DNA from: DAOUJH01 sp965116555
GTDB lineage: Bacteria > Chloroflexota > Dehalococcoidia > Lucifugimonadales > QGNO01
Length of the DNA stretch: 64,000 bases
Assembly (NCBI GenBank): GCA_965116555.1
Contig: OZ220698.1
Location: forward strand, 1,612,001-1,676,000
Reading direction: 5' to 3'
Below the pieces are notes generated by a model. That model searched no databases. It worked only from the letters and a program-made list of their open reading frames with translations, and had not been told where the DNA came from. The translations under genes and the position numbers were made by a program. Each line of letters opens with the position of its first letter. Position 1 is the stretch's first letter. This document shows, one piece after another, positions 16,294 to 25,307 of the stretch.

Positions 16294-17781
16294 ATGTGGA
16301 CTCCGCAAGCCCTGCGCGACCTTGTCCGTGAAAAGCTTGAAGGTGCTCCGCTTGTTCTCGTCTCCAACCGCGAGCCCTACATCCACACCCGCGGCAACGG
16401 CTCTATCCAGTGGATCCAGCCGGCCGGCGGCGTTACGTCAGGGCTAGACCCCATCCTGCAAGCCTGCGGGGGCACCTGGATTGCTCAAGGCAGCGGTGAC
16501 GCCGACTTTGACGTGGTAGACCCGTCCAACAAGGTGGCGGTGCCGCCGGACGACCCCAAGTACACCCTGAAACGGGTCTGGCTTTCCCAAGAAGACCAGG
16601 ACGGTTTCTACGACGGCTTCTCCAACAGCGCTCTATGGCCGCTGTGCCACGTGGCCTACACCAAGCCGGTATTTGAAGAGTCGCACTGGGAGGCCTACAA
16701 ACGGGTCAACCGTCTCTTTGCCGACCGCATCCTGGAAGAGGTGCACGACGAACCGGCAATCGTATTCATCCAGGACTACCACTTCGCGCTGCTGCCCAGC
16801 TATTTGAAGGAGCGAAACCCGTCCATAGTCGTGGCGCAGTTCTGGCACATACCTTGGCCCGACCCCGAGGTATTCGGACTGTGTCCCTGGCAGGAGGAAA
16901 TCATAGACGGCCTGCTGGGCAACGATATGATAGGCTTCCACACCACTTACTATGGGACCAATTTCATCAATGCGGTGGAGCGCGTTGTGGAGTCTCGAAT
17001 CGATCTGGACTACAGGCATGTGTTCCGCCGGGGCCACAGGACGTCCATCCGTACCTTCCCCATAGGGGTCGACTTCGAGGCGATTAACGCAGAGGCCCAG
17101 AGCGACGAGGTGAACCAGGAGATAGTCCGTCTCAGGCGTGAGTTGAACATTGGCGACCGGATCATTGGCGTCGGCCTTGACCGCATCGATTACACCAAGG
17201 GCGTGGTGGAGCGAATAAACGCCATCGACAGGCTCCTTGAGCTGTTCCCCGAGTACCGCACCAGGCTGGTGTTCCTGCAGCTTGGATCGGCCAGCCGTTT
17301 GGGCATCGACTCCTACCGCGACGTAATCGATGAGATAGACAGCCTGATATACAAGGTCAACGGCAAGTACGGCCACGGCGATTGGAAGCCGATCATCCGC
17401 ATCCCGGATAACCCTGCCCCTGCCATGCGCATGGCGACGCGCGTGATGGCGGACTTCTACGTGGTTAGCTCACTTCACGATGGGATGAACCTGGTGGCCA
17501 AGGAGTACGTGGCCAGCCGCTATGACGAAGACGGCACCCTCATCCTTAGCCCGTTCACCGGCGCCGCCGACGAGTTGAAGGACGCCTTCCTGGTCAACCC
17601 GTTTGCCACCGACCGCTTTGCCAGGACCATAGACGCCGCGTTGAAGACGCCGTACACGGAGAGGCAGCGACGCATGAAGAGGATGCGCTCCGTGGTGAAG
17701 GAAAACAACATCTACAAGTGGGCGGCGGACCTGATCACGGAAATGTCCGAGTTTGAAAGCCAGCCGATACGAGTGGGCTAG
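16294..17781 (+). CDS. otsA: GT20 glycosyltransferase: trehalose-6-phosphate (or glucosylglycerol-phosphate) synthase
   Basis: 495 residues. The ATG at 16294 is chosen because GGAGG stands 8 bases upstream; a TTG at 16249 would add 15 residues. GT20 hallmarks in order: PLVLVSNREPY with the NR pair, PAGGVTSGL glucose-phosphate loop, QDYHFALLP, HIPWPDPEVF, GVGLDRIDYTKGV and the LHDGMNLVAKEYVA nucleotide-sugar site. The reaction joins UDP- or GDP-glucose to glucose-6-phosphate. Glucosylglycerol-phosphate synthases share this fold and length, so the acceptor is not certain. No trehalose-6-phosphate phosphatase gene is in the window. Confidence 0.75.
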   Translation: MWTPQALRDLVREKLEGAPLVLVSNREPYIHTRGNGSIQWIQPAGGVTSGLDPILQACGGTWIAQGSGDADFDVVDPSNKVAVPPDDPKYTLKRVWLSQEDQDGFYDGFSNSALWPLCHVAYTKPVFEESHWEAYKRVNRLFADRILEEVHDEPAIVFIQDYHFALLPSYLKERNPSIVVAQFWHIPWPDPEVFGLCPWQEEIIDGLLGNDMIGFHTTYYGTNFINAVERVVESRIDLDYRHVFRRGHRTSIRTFPIGVDFEAINAEAQSDEVNQEIVRLRRELNIGDRIIGVGLDRIDYTKGVVERINAIDRLLELFPEYRTRLVFLQLGSASRLGIDSYRDVIDEIDSLIYKVNGKYGHGDWKPIIRIPDNPAPAMRMATRVMADFYVVSSLHDGMNLVAKEYVASRYDEDGTLILSPFTGAADELKDAFLVNPFATDRFARTIDAALKTPYTERQRRMKRMRSVVKENNIYKWAADLITEMSEFESQPIRVG

Positions 17782-17829
17782 CGTTCTAACGGTCTCACCA
17801 AGAGCGCGGCAAAGCTCCCACTCCCACAA

Positions 17830-17976
17830 TTGTCATTCTGAGCGCAGCGAAGAATCCCAAGCCTCCGCCATCCACGTACCTCCCCCTTCGTCATACCCGT
17901 GTAGACGGGTATCCAGGGGTGCGGAGGAGCGGGCAACCCAGCCGCTCATGGTGAGCTTGTCGAACCAAATGAGCGG
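17830..17976. repeat. Cluster of three short dispersed palindromic repeats
   Basis: Fills the whole gap between the GT20 gene and the hydrolase. It holds a GTCATTCTGAGCGCAGCGAA-type unit (17832-17869), an imperfect palindrome CATACCCGTGTAGACGGGTAT (17892-17912, read as two arms) and a CTCATGGTGAGCTTGTCGAA unit (17944-17976). Each recurs elsewhere in the window (33.9, 34.1, 49.5 kb; 22.3 and 28.0 kb). Confidence 0.7.
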
Positions 17977-17979
17977 ACG

Positions 17980-18837
17980 TTAAGACTCAGGTTGCGAAGT
18001 ACTTGTGGAAACCGGCAAGTAGCCCGGCGCCGTTTCCCGCACTCTCCCCTCCTGCACCAGCTTTGCCAGGTGTGTGCGCACGTTGCGCGCCGCTGCCTCC
18101 CTGAGACTCCGACGCAGGTTCTTGGGATAGACGGCTCTCACGATATCGTAAACGTCCGTATGCCCGTCCCCAAGCGCCGCCAGTATCTGCCCTTCCCTCC
18201 GCAAGCGGTGTTCTATGTACCGCCCGATGTAGGCGGTTCCGTTTTCTACCAGCCTGCCGTGACCGGGAAATACGCTCTCCGGTTTGAATCCGGCGATCAG
18301 TTGCAGCGACTTCATGTAAGAGCCAAGGTCCCGCACCGACGACGATGAACCGCCAAGCACGGTGTCTCCGGTGAACATCACTCTATCGGCAGGGAGGTAG
18401 TAGCAGACGTGGTCTACCTCGTGCCCCGGGGTGAACAGGGCCCGCAGAGTTGCGCCGCCACCGGTGCGTATGAGCTCTCTGGAGCGCAGCTTCTCCACCG
18501 CGCCCGTACCCAGCACGCGCTCCAGCCTTGGAGCAAGCCTGGGATGGCATCTCACCGGGCAGTCCATCGCCTCCTGCAAACGGTCTGCTCCGCCTACGTG
18601 GTCGCCGTGACCGTGGGTGATGAGGATGGCGTTTATCCTGGGGCCGCCCAAGCCCCGGTGGTATTCCAGGATGCGTTGCGTCCAGTCGCGGTAATGTTCG
18701 CCGGTATCGATGACCGTCATACTCTCCTTCGGGTCTCCCACAAAGTAGATGTTGGTGCCGCCGGAGTGCATAACGCCGAACCCATCCATGGCTTCTTCAA
18801 TGAACAGTCGGTAAACGTGCGGCGATATCTGTGTCAT
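17980..18837 (-). CDS. Metallo-beta-lactamase fold hydrolase
   Basis: 285 residues. All metal ligands are visible: THGHGDHVGG (HxHxDH), His in GHEVDH, Asp in FTGDTV and His in FPGHG. The C-terminal ~70 residues form a winged-helix-like segment (DVYDIVRAVYPKNLRR, then a QEGRVRE wing), the layout of the LACTB2/beta-lactamase-like hydrolase group, which includes thioester hydrolases and single-strand ribonucleases. No signal peptide. coaE starts 12 bases upstream on the same strand, suggesting a shared transcript. Confidence 0.8.
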   Translation of the reverse strand: MTQISPHVYRLFIEEAMDGFGVMHSGGTNIYFVGDPKESMTVIDTGEHYRDWTQRILEYHRGLGGPRINAILITHGHGDHVGGADRLQEAMDCPVRCHPRLAPRLERVLGTGAVEKLRSRELIRTGGGATLRALFTPGHEVDHVCYYLPADRVMFTGDTVLGGSSSSVRDLGSYMKSLQLIAGFKPESVFPGHGRLVENGTAYIGRYIEHRLRREGQILAALGDGHTDVYDIVRAVYPKNLRRSLREAAARNVRTHLAKLVQEGRVRETAPGYLPVSTSTSQPES

Positions 18838-18849
18838 GGCTTCACACCC

Positions 18850-19515
18850 CTAGTACGTGCGGTTCACCGCCCACCAGTCATGGAACCTGGAGCGGGGTAG
18901 CTGCCCCTCATCGAAGAGGCGGCGCGCTTTGTCGTACTCCTGTTTGATGGCGGAAACCAGCTCTTCAACAGTGCCGTCGTTGTGGATGACCAGGTCGGAC
19001 GCCGGCTCGCGCTGCGTCCACGGCACCTGGCTGGCCAGGCGCTGGTCGGCCTGCTCGCGGGTCAGGTTGTTGCGCTCCATCAACCTGCCCCGCGCCGTGT
19101 CCTCATCGGCGGCTACGAGCCAGGTGACATCGCACCACTGGCCGTGGCCTCGCTCCACGTAGTTCACGGCTTCCAGCACAGCCGTCTCGTCGTCGCTCAT
19201 AGTGGCGCGCCACAGCTCGATCTGCTTGCGAACCTCGGACGTCATGTCGCCTATGGCATCGGTCAGCTTCTTCAGCTCGTCCGGCTTGCCGAAGACCTTG
19301 GAGCCGAGCACCCTGCGGTCTATGTAGCCGTCCTTGCCGACAACATCCTCGCCAAATATGGCCACTATCCTGTCGAAGGCGGGTTTGCCCGGGTCGTACA
19401 TCCGGTGCACCAGTTTGTCCACATCGCAGTGGACGGCGCCCAACTCGACCAGCGTCTGGCAGACCAGGCCCTTCCCCACGGCTATGGATCCCGTTACTCC
19501 TATGACCAGCGGCAT
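18850..19515 (-). CDS. coaE: Dephospho-CoA kinase family protein
   Basis: 221 residues, slightly longer than usual CoaE (about 200). Final step of CoA synthesis: phosphorylation of the 3'-hydroxyl of dephospho-CoA ribose. The start PLVIGVTGSIAVGKG, the D-x-D element HCDVDKLVH, the GYIDRRVLGSKVF block and the LID region ERNNLTREQADQRLASQ fit the family. The P-loop is odd: the residue after the Lys is Gly instead of the Ser/Thr that coordinates Mg-ATP, and GSIAVGKG differs from the usual GGIGSGKS. It may be a diverged kinase of another metabolite or a weakened CoaE. Confidence 0.7.
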   Translation of the reverse strand: MPLVIGVTGSIAVGKGLVCQTLVELGAVHCDVDKLVHRMYDPGKPAFDRIVAIFGEDVVGKDGYIDRRVLGSKVFGKPDELKKLTDAIGDMTSEVRKQIELWRATMSDDETAVLEAVNYVERGHGQWCDVTWLVAADEDTARGRLMERNNLTREQADQRLASQVPWTQREPASDLVIHNDGTVEELVSAIKQEYDKARRLFDEGQLPRSRFHDWWAVNRTY

Positions 19516-19643
19516 GTCCGACTCCTTTGGTGTTTCCTGATGAATAGTAATCAGTCAGACGGGAAGTTGCAATTCGCCTTCACCTTTGGCACAGTAGCGG
19601 AGACAAGCTGGCGGAACCATGGTCCAACTAAAGGAGGCCTACC

Positions 19644-20585
19644 ATGACAACCATCAACACTGTTCTGGGCACGATTGACAGCTCGGAGCTGGGCTACACC
19701 CTTGTCCACGAGCACGTGCTGAGCACGTCGGCCGGAATGAAGGAGGTCTATCCTGATTTCATCGACAGGGAGGGCACCATAGAGACGGCCGTGGCCCACC
19801 TCAAGGAGTGTCTTGCCGAGGGATTGAGCACCATCATAGACATGGCCCCCTTCGATTTGGGACGGGACGTGCGCCTGCTGGAGGAGGTGTCGCGGCAGAG
19901 CGGGGTCAATATCATCTGCACCACGGGAAGCTGGCTGGTGCCGCCCCGCGAGTTCGTCAGCGCGGAGCCGGATATGATAGCCCCCCTCTACATGCGGGAA
20001 GTGAACGAGGGTATAGAGGGCACCGGTATCAAGGCCGGTGTCATCAAGCTGTCCACGGACCGCGAGGGGATCACGGAGCGATTTGAGCCGGTGAGCCGGG
20101 CCGTGGCCCGCGCCCATAAGCAGACCGGCGTACCCATACTCACGCATACCTTCTCACCGGCGCGCGTCGGCAATGACCAGGTACGCATCTTCCAAGAGGA
20201 GGGCGTTGACCTGGACCGCGTCTGCATAGGTCACAGCAACGACACCACCGACTTGGAATACCTGAGCGGACTGGTAGAGAAGGGGGCTTGGCTGGGCATG
20301 GACCACTTCCCGGGTGATGACCCGGACTGGGAGACTCGCGCGCAGGTGCTGAAGGAACTGATCGACCGGGGCTACGGCGACCGCATCATGCTCTCGCACG
20401 ACTTCAACCTGCGTCAGCACCGCGCCAACGCCGGAGAACGGGAGTCGCGCTGGCAACGCAACCCGGACGGTTATCTCTTCGTGATGCGGCGCGTGCTGCC
20501 CCGCCTCATAGAACTGGGAGCGCCTGAGGAGACGGTCAACGCCCTGAACCAAGACAACGTAAGGCGCTTCTTCGAGGGGAAATAG
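19644..20585 (+). CDS. Phosphotriesterase-family metal-dependent hydrolase
   Basis: 313 residues starting at an ATG preceded by AAAGGAGG. The binuclear metal site of the amidohydrolase superfamily is complete: His22 and His24 (VHEHV), bridging Lys in GVIKLSTD near 139, His in LTHTF near 165, His in CIGHSND near 195 and Asp in LSHDFN near 253. Members include phosphotriesterases and lactonases, and most natural substrates are lactones or esters. The following gene starts at the next base after the stop, so the two proteins probably act in one route. Confidence 0.8.
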   Translation: MTTINTVLGTIDSSELGYTLVHEHVLSTSAGMKEVYPDFIDREGTIETAVAHLKECLAEGLSTIIDMAPFDLGRDVRLLEEVSRQSGVNIICTTGSWLVPPREFVSAEPDMIAPLYMREVNEGIEGTGIKAGVIKLSTDREGITERFEPVSRAVARAHKQTGVPILTHTFSPARVGNDQVRIFQEEGVDLDRVCIGHSNDTTDLEYLSGLVEKGAWLGMDHFPGDDPDWETRAQVLKELIDRGYGDRIMLSHDFNLRQHRANAGERESRWQRNPDGYLFVMRRVLPRLIELGAPEETVNALNQDNVRRFFEGK

Positions 20586-21653
20586 TTGACCACCGACCGC
20601 ATACGGGTAGCGCCCGGATCCCTCAGGGCAACCGCAGCCGCCATATTTAGAGAGCTTGGCCTCACCGACGACCACGCCGCTGACGCCGCCGAGGTGCTGG
20701 TTGCCACCGACCTGCGAGGCATAGAGAGCCACGGCGTCAACATGCTGCGCGGCTACCTGCAGCAGTTCCGCGACGGCACCCTCAATCCAAGGCCGGACTG
20801 GCGCATCATCCAGGAAGCGCCGGCCACCGCCACCATCGACGCTGACCGAGCCCTGGGAATCTCCATAGGCCGCAGCCTCATGGAGATGGCAATGGAAAAG
20901 GCAAGCCGGTTTGGCACCGGTATGGTCAGCGTGTCCAACTGTGGCCACTTGGGCGCGGTGGGACACTTTGCCATGCTGGCGGCGCGGCAGGACATGGTGG
21001 GTGTCTGCATGACCGCTTCCAGCGGCGGAGTGGGCGTTCTGCCCACCTTCGGCGCGGAACCCCGGCTGGGCGCCAACCCCATAGGAGTGGCCGCACCTGC
21101 CGGAAAGGAGGCTCCCCTCCTCATCGACATCTCGGCGTCGGTACCCATTGCCAACAAGGTGATGCTCCTTCACCAAGCGGGCAAGGAGGTGCCGGCGGGA
21201 TGGATCTCGGACAGCACGGGCACGCCGGTAATGGAAGCGGGGCCCGCTCCGCCTCCCGGTGAGTTCTTCCATCTGCCGCTGGGCAGCACCCGCCAGATGG
21301 GGTCTCACAAGGGCTACGCGCTGTCCCTGGTCCCGGAGGTGCTGGCCACGCTGCTTTCAGGCGCGACGCCAAGCATGCAGAAGTTGCGCAACGGTATGAA
21401 GGGAGCTTTCATTGCCTACGACATCTCAAAATTCACCGACCTGGCTGAGTTCAAAGAGAACATGGACGGGATGCTCCGCACCCTGCGCCAGACGAGGCCC
21501 GCTCCCGGCGAGGAACGCGTCCTCTATCCCGGCCTCATCGAGCACGAGACGGAGCAAGAGCGGCTGGCGAACGGCATCCCCCTGAGCAGCGAGATGGTTG
21601 AATGGCTCAGGGCAACCTCAATAGAGCTTGGCCTGCCCGCGGACATGCCGTAG
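20586..21653 (+). CDS. Malate/L-lactate dehydrogenase (LDH2 family) oxidoreductase
   Basis: 355 residues starting with TTG immediately after the upstream stop (TAGTTG). No better start exists before the conserved IESHGVNML block, so coupled translation is likely. LDH2 motifs: RGIESHG, SNCGHLGAVGHF, GANPIGVAAP, PLLIDISAS and SHKGYALSL, which bind NAD(P)H and the 2-hydroxy acid. The family reduces 2-keto acids such as oxaloacetate, pyruvate, ureidoglycolate or sulfolactate. Paired with the lactonase-like hydrolase it may work on a hydroxy acid released from a lactone (inference). Confidence 0.8.
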   Translation: MTTDRIRVAPGSLRATAAAIFRELGLTDDHAADAAEVLVATDLRGIESHGVNMLRGYLQQFRDGTLNPRPDWRIIQEAPATATIDADRALGISIGRSLMEMAMEKASRFGTGMVSVSNCGHLGAVGHFAMLAARQDMVGVCMTASSGGVGVLPTFGAEPRLGANPIGVAAPAGKEAPLLIDISASVPIANKVMLLHQAGKEVPAGWISDSTGTPVMEAGPAPPPGEFFHLPLGSTRQMGSHKGYALSLVPEVLATLLSGATPSMQKLRNGMKGAFIAYDISKFTDLAEFKENMDGMLRTLRQTRPAPGEERVLYPGLIEHETEQERLANGIPLSSEMVEWLRATSIELGLPADMP

Positions 21654-21683
21654 CCCCCACGTCGTTCCTGCGCAGGCATTTAC

Positions 21684-21730
21684 AAAACCTCTTCCCCCTT
21701 GATGGGGGAAGATCGAGATGGGGGTGAACC
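21684..21730 (+). repeat. Dispersed repeat with CCCCCTTGATGGGGG-type hairpin, copy 1
   Basis: A CTTCCCCCTTGATGGGGGAAG hairpin followed by ATCGAGATGGGGGTGAACC. The inverted copy is at 28201-28249. Sits in the 172-base gap between the LDH2-type gene and the DinB-like gene and may act as a terminator. Confidence 0.65.
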
Positions 21731-21825
21731 GTGCCCGGACAACCGACCGCCTTGCCCATATGTCTGCCTGTCCGTTTGCCCGCCGTGTGATAACATCTGT
21801 CCCCTACCCTTTCTTGGAGGTGACC

Positions 21826-22248
21826 ATGACCGCCGTAGACGATATGCTTGCCAGGCTTCGCTCCTCTCTGGATGAGACCATCAAAAAGTTGGAAGACATC
21901 GAGGAAGAGCAGATGCTGCTTCCAATACCCCGAAGCCGGGGGCCCAACGCCGTTAGACAGATCTTCTATAGAATCCTCGGCCACGAATACGAGCACACCG
22001 TCCACATGGTGAAGGCCCTATCCGGGTTGGGCGTGGAGCAGACGGAGGCCCAACTCATCCTCAGTCGCATACGGTCTGCCCAGGGCCAGCTCCAAGGGCT
22101 GCTCGTTGGCCTCTCCGACGAAGACCTGGACAGGTCCTTTGCTGAGGGCGAGTGGACACCCCGCCAAGTCATAGAGCACATCATAGAAGTCCACGAAATG
22201 TACAGCGGGGGAATCCTGGAAGCGCTGGCAGAAGGAGACGGCTCTTAG
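21826..22248 (+). CDS. DinB-like four-helix-bundle protein
   Basis: 140 residues from the ATG at 21826, which has TTGGAGG five bases upstream; the frame opening at 21718 runs through repeat DNA and is not coding. The His pattern expected for DinB/YfiT metal sites is present: HEYEHTVHM near 50-58 and RQVIEHIIEVHEMY near 112-125. DinB-superfamily proteins are mostly thiol transferases or of unknown function. No partner gene: repeats follow on the 3' side. Confidence 0.65.
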   Translation: MTAVDDMLARLRSSLDETIKKLEDIEEEQMLLPIPRSRGPNAVRQIFYRILGHEYEHTVHMVKALSGLGVEQTEAQLILSRIRSAQGQLQGLLVGLSDEDLDRSFAEGEWTPRQVIEHIIEVHEMYSGGILEALAEGDGS

Positions 22249-22249
22249 G

Positions 22250-22525
22250 GAAGCCCACTCACCCTGAGCAACGTCGAAGGGAGTGAACGGGGAATGCGAG
22301 GGCTGCTCATTTGGTTCGACAGGCTCACCATGAGCGGGAGTTAGAGGCTATCGGTGACGCTATGATCTCCGTTACAAGCTATGCCTACGCCCCACCCCTG
22401 GGTGCCCGCCTGCGCGGGCAAGGCGGAGGGGTGATTGCCCACGCCGTACGTCGCTCCCGTGCAGACGGTAGCCCACTGCCCGCCACACCTGGATGCCCGT
22501 CGTCACTGGCAAGGCGGAAGGAGAG
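22250..22525. repeat. Intergenic repeat cluster
   Basis: No gene. Contains the TTTGGTTCGACAGGCTCACC unit (22309-22340) also found at 17.95 and 27.95 kb, and two GC-rich palindromes of the GCCCGCCTGCGCGGGC type (22402-22417 and a weaker one around 22493-22515). Lies between genes that end toward each other. Confidence 0.65.
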
Positions 22526-23782
22526 CTAGGATGCCCCGCTCTTGGCGGCGGGTTCTCTGCCTGAGCCCGTCTCGGGCAGGACTATCCCCCCCGCGAGCAG
22601 CGTGAGCGCCAGCAGGGCAAGAACGGCGAATCCAAGCGTGTACGTCCCCAGTATGTCGGTGCTTGTTCCGACAAATAGCGGGGACAGGAAAGCGAAGAAG
22701 CTGGCTATGGTCATCATCGTGCCGTAGGTGAGCGCGACCCTGGTTTCGGATGCTTCTGGAAGCTCCAGTGGGATGGTAAACAGCACGGGCAGGTAGAACC
22801 AGGAAGCAAAGCCGAGCATCAGCAAGGCGGCGTACAACAGAGGTCCATCGCCCAGCGTAAAGCTGCCAAAGCCGCCCAGGACTACAAGCAGGCCGGGGAT
22901 GAGGAGGAACAGCCTCCTACTGGAGATCCTGTACGCCAGAATGCCTGCCAGGACCACACTGAAAATACCGGCCAGCGGCAGCAGCCCCACCAGCGACCCC
23001 GCTCTGTTCAAGGACATCTCGTAGACCTCGTGGTAGTAGGTGGGCAGCCAGGCCACCAGCGCCGTGTACTGGGCGAAAGGCCCCGCATCGGCCAGGGCTA
23101 GGAGCAGCGCGGTTCTGGATTTGAGGACGGCCCAGATCTCCCTGAACGACGGGTGCCTTCCAGTCTCATTGCCAGGTCTCCTGCCCGTCCTGGCCAGCGC
23201 TGCCCATAAGACGGCTCCCAGCAGAGATGCGACGCCGTACAGGCTCACCGCAACCTTCCATCCCAGCAACTCCGACAGAGGCGCTACGGTAAAAGTCGAG
23301 ATCGATATCGCCAGTGTCACCACGGTGGCGTTAATAGCGTTGAGTACGGGCAGTTCCCTGGGGCGGAACCACTGCATCATTATGGGGCCGGTGGCGGGCA
23401 GCAGCAGGGCGAAGCTGATGCCGTAGATTATCCTGATGGCCAGCAGAAGGGAGAAACCGGTCGCTGTCCAGGTCAGTATGGTCACGGAGGACATGGCCCA
23501 GCCGATGAGCACCATTCGCTTCACTCCCACCCTGCTTATGATGATACCGCTGGGAATGGCAAGGCCGGCCTGCGAAAGTATGACCACGCTGGTCAGAAGG
23601 CTGGCCGTGCTCCTGTTGATCGCGAACTCGTCCAGGATGATGGGAGTAATGGGGGTCACCACGAAGAAGCTCAGGCCAAGGCTGAAGTTCAGCAGCACCA
23701 GCAGCCCGCCCATGACAAACCGGTAGCGGCTTAACCTGGGGTCAAGCTCAGGTGTCTCTAGTTGCTGCTGACTTGTGGACAT
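22526..23782 (-). CDS. Major facilitator superfamily transporter
   Basis: About 418 residues, 12 hydrophobic segments. Start placed at 23782 (MSTSQQQ); a TTG at 23800 is the alternative. Motif A-like loop IISRVGVKRMVL after helix 2 and a long central loop rich in Arg/Gly (about 195-215). Its organisation resembles the cyanate/nitrate-like NNP-CynX and sugar-acid branches, but the substrate is not readable. The enoyl-CoA hydratase gene on the same strand ends 67 bases before it. Confidence 0.75.
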   Translation of the reverse strand: MSTSQQQLETPELDPRLSRYRFVMGGLLVLLNFSLGLSFFVVTPITPIILDEFAINRSTASLLTSVVILSQAGLAIPSGIIISRVGVKRMVLIGWAMSSVTILTWTATGFSLLLAIRIIYGISFALLLPATGPIMMQWFRPRELPVLNAINATVVTLAISISTFTVAPLSELLGWKVAVSLYGVASLLGAVLWAALARTGRRPGNETGRHPSFREIWAVLKSRTALLLALADAGPFAQYTALVAWLPTYYHEVYEMSLNRAGSLVGLLPLAGIFSVVLAGILAYRISSRRLFLLIPGLLVVLGGFGSFTLGDGPLLYAALLMLGFASWFYLPVLFTIPLELPEASETRVALTYGTMMTIASFFAFLSPLFVGTSTDILGTYTLGFAVLALLALTLLAGGIVLPETGSGREPAAKSGAS

Positions 23783-23849
23783 AGGTGTGCCAACGACCAA
23801 ACGGGGAGAGTATAGCGATTATTGGATTGCAAGCAACCCCTGAAAGACG

Positions 23850-24626
23850 CTACTCGGCTTTCCATACCGGGGACCGCTTCTCAGCGAAGGCTCTTGGCCC
23901 CTCCCTGGCGTCCTTGCTCAGCAGCAAGCGGTCGTACGCCTCCCTGGTCAGCAGCGCCGCTTCACTCTCAGGGATCTCTCTGGCACGGTTCACCAGCTCT
24001 TTGAAGGAGCGCAGCGAGAGGGGAGCGTTCTTCAAAATAGTCTGCGCCAGTTCCAAAGCGTCGTCCATGAGCCGTTCCGGGGGAACGACCCGATTGAGGA
24101 ATCCCATCTCCAAAACCCGCCGCGCCGGTAGGGGTTCCGCAGTAAGCACCAACTCCATCACCGCGGCCTCCGGAATGAGCCTGTTCAACTGCACGGCAAA
24201 CGGCGCCATGAGACCGACGCGAGGCTCGGTGATGCCCAGTCTGGCGTCTTCAGAGGCAATGCGCAGGTCGCACATCTGGGCAACGGCCCACCCTCCAGCC
24301 AGGGCGTAGCCGTTCACCGCCGCTATCATCGGCTTCCGGGCGGCGGGCCACATCGACAGGCTGTCTCCGTACATGCTCTCTTCGGCCCTGGGCTGCCTGC
24401 CGGATGCGTTGTCTTCGGCCCGTTCCTTGAGGTCTCGCCCGGCGCAGAAAGCCCTCCCCGCGCCGGTGACTATGGCCACCCACGCTTCGTCGTCGTCATT
24501 GAAGCGCAGGACGGTTTGGCGCAGGTCTTCTATCATCTGCCTATTGAGGGCGTTCAGCACCTCCGGCCGGTTAAGCGTTATGCGGGCTATACGGCCTTCC
24601 ACTTCATACAATACCGATGTGCTCAT
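23850..24626 (-). CDS. Enoyl-CoA hydratase/isomerase family protein
   Basis: 258 residues, full crotonase length. The CoA-binding and oxyanion strand is GAGRAFCAGRDL (about 54-65), the second oxyanion block AAVNGYALAGGWAVAQMCD (about 102-120), and the position of the catalytic Glu is covered by LGITEPRVGL. The first of the two classical Glu residues is replaced by a small residue in AGGWAV, as in several isomerase or hydrolase subfamilies, so hydratase activity is not certain. It would act on acyl-CoA intermediates in fatty or aromatic acid breakdown. Confidence 0.8.
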   Translation of the reverse strand: MSTSVLYEVEGRIARITLNRPEVLNALNRQMIEDLRQTVLRFNDDDEAWVAIVTGAGRAFCAGRDLKERAEDNASGRQPRAEESMYGDSLSMWPAARKPMIAAVNGYALAGGWAVAQMCDLRIASEDARLGITEPRVGLMAPFAVQLNRLIPEAAVMELVLTAEPLPARRVLEMGFLNRVVPPERLMDDALELAQTILKNAPLSLRSFKELVNRAREIPESEAALLTREAYDRLLLSKDAREGPRAFAEKRSPVWKAE

Positions 24627-24652
24627 ATCTCACCTTGGCCTTGAATTTACGT

Positions 24653-25306
24653 TTAGCTGACATTGTCCTGCGATATACCCACCAACTCCACCAGACTGCC
24701 GGGCACAATCCCCAGTTGTCCGGCGACGCCGGCGGCCACCTCCAGCACGTACAGCACCGGCTGAGGCGGGTGGTAGGTGGGCGGCGAGCCAGAGCCGCTG
24801 TGGGGCGGCACGTTTGCCGTGACCCCAACCACGTTCAGTCGGCTGTCTATCCATATAAGGTCCAGCGATATCAGCATACCCTGCATCCAGAACCCTGGCG
24901 AGGTTTCGCCGGGGAAGATGAAGAGCATGCCCTGATCGGCGTCCAAGGAGGCCCGCCCCATGAGGCCGCGCGCCCTCTCCTCGGCGGTGACGGCAAGCTC
25001 AACGAAGATGACTGCGCCTTCGATTCTTACATGCGGGGTGGGTAGAGGAGTTGGAGTCGCGGTTGCGGTGGGAGCCGGTGTTGGCGTAGGCGTTGAGGTA
25101 GTGGTTGCGGTAGGAACCGGAGTTGCCGTGGGGGTAGGGGTAGCGGTTGCGGTTGCAGTGGGAACGAGCGTTGGCGTAGGAGTATGGGTTGCAGTTGCTG
25201 TAGGAGCGGGAATCACCGTTGGGGTAGCCGTGGGAGTCGGGGTCGAGGCGCGGCAGCCCGCCAGGATAACCAGGAGCATCAGTGCGAAAGAGATCCCCAA
25301 GCGCAA
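24653..25306 (-). CDS. DUF192 lipoprotein with Thr/Pro-rich linker
   Basis: About 217 residues if the TTG at 25306 is the start, one base after the ruvB stop. This gives a normal signal (LRLGISFALMLLVILAGC) with the lipobox Cys near 18. A longer reading from 25402 would overlap ruvB and lacks a signal at its start. Residues about 20-95 are a low-complexity Thr/Pro/Ala spacer, and the C-terminal 115 residues are a DUF192 beta-barrel (RARGLMGRASLDADQGMLFIF, GFWMQGMLISLDLIWID). Outer-surface DUF192 proteins have no agreed function. Its DNA has a short-period minisatellite at about 25040-25250. Confidence 0.7.
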   Translation of the reverse strand: MRLGISFALMLLVILAGCRASTPTPTATPTVIPAPTATATHTPTPTLVPTATATATPTPTATPVPTATTTSTPTPTPAPTATATPTPLPTPHVRIEGAVIFVELAVTAEERARGLMGRASLDADQGMLFIFPGETSPGFWMQGMLISLDLIWIDSRLNVVGVTANVPPHSGSGSPPTYHPPQPVLYVLEVAAGVAGQLGIVPGSLVELVGISQDNVS

Positions 25307-25307
25307 G

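Noticed and set aside
20154..21308. 384-residue open frame on the minus strand
   Set aside because: Antisense to the phosphotriesterase-like and LDH2-type genes, which have full motif sets.
22309..22340. tRNA T-arm (GGTTCGAC)
   Set aside because: It is the dispersed TTTGGTTCGACAGGCTCACC repeat; no cloverleaf or acceptor stem around any copy.
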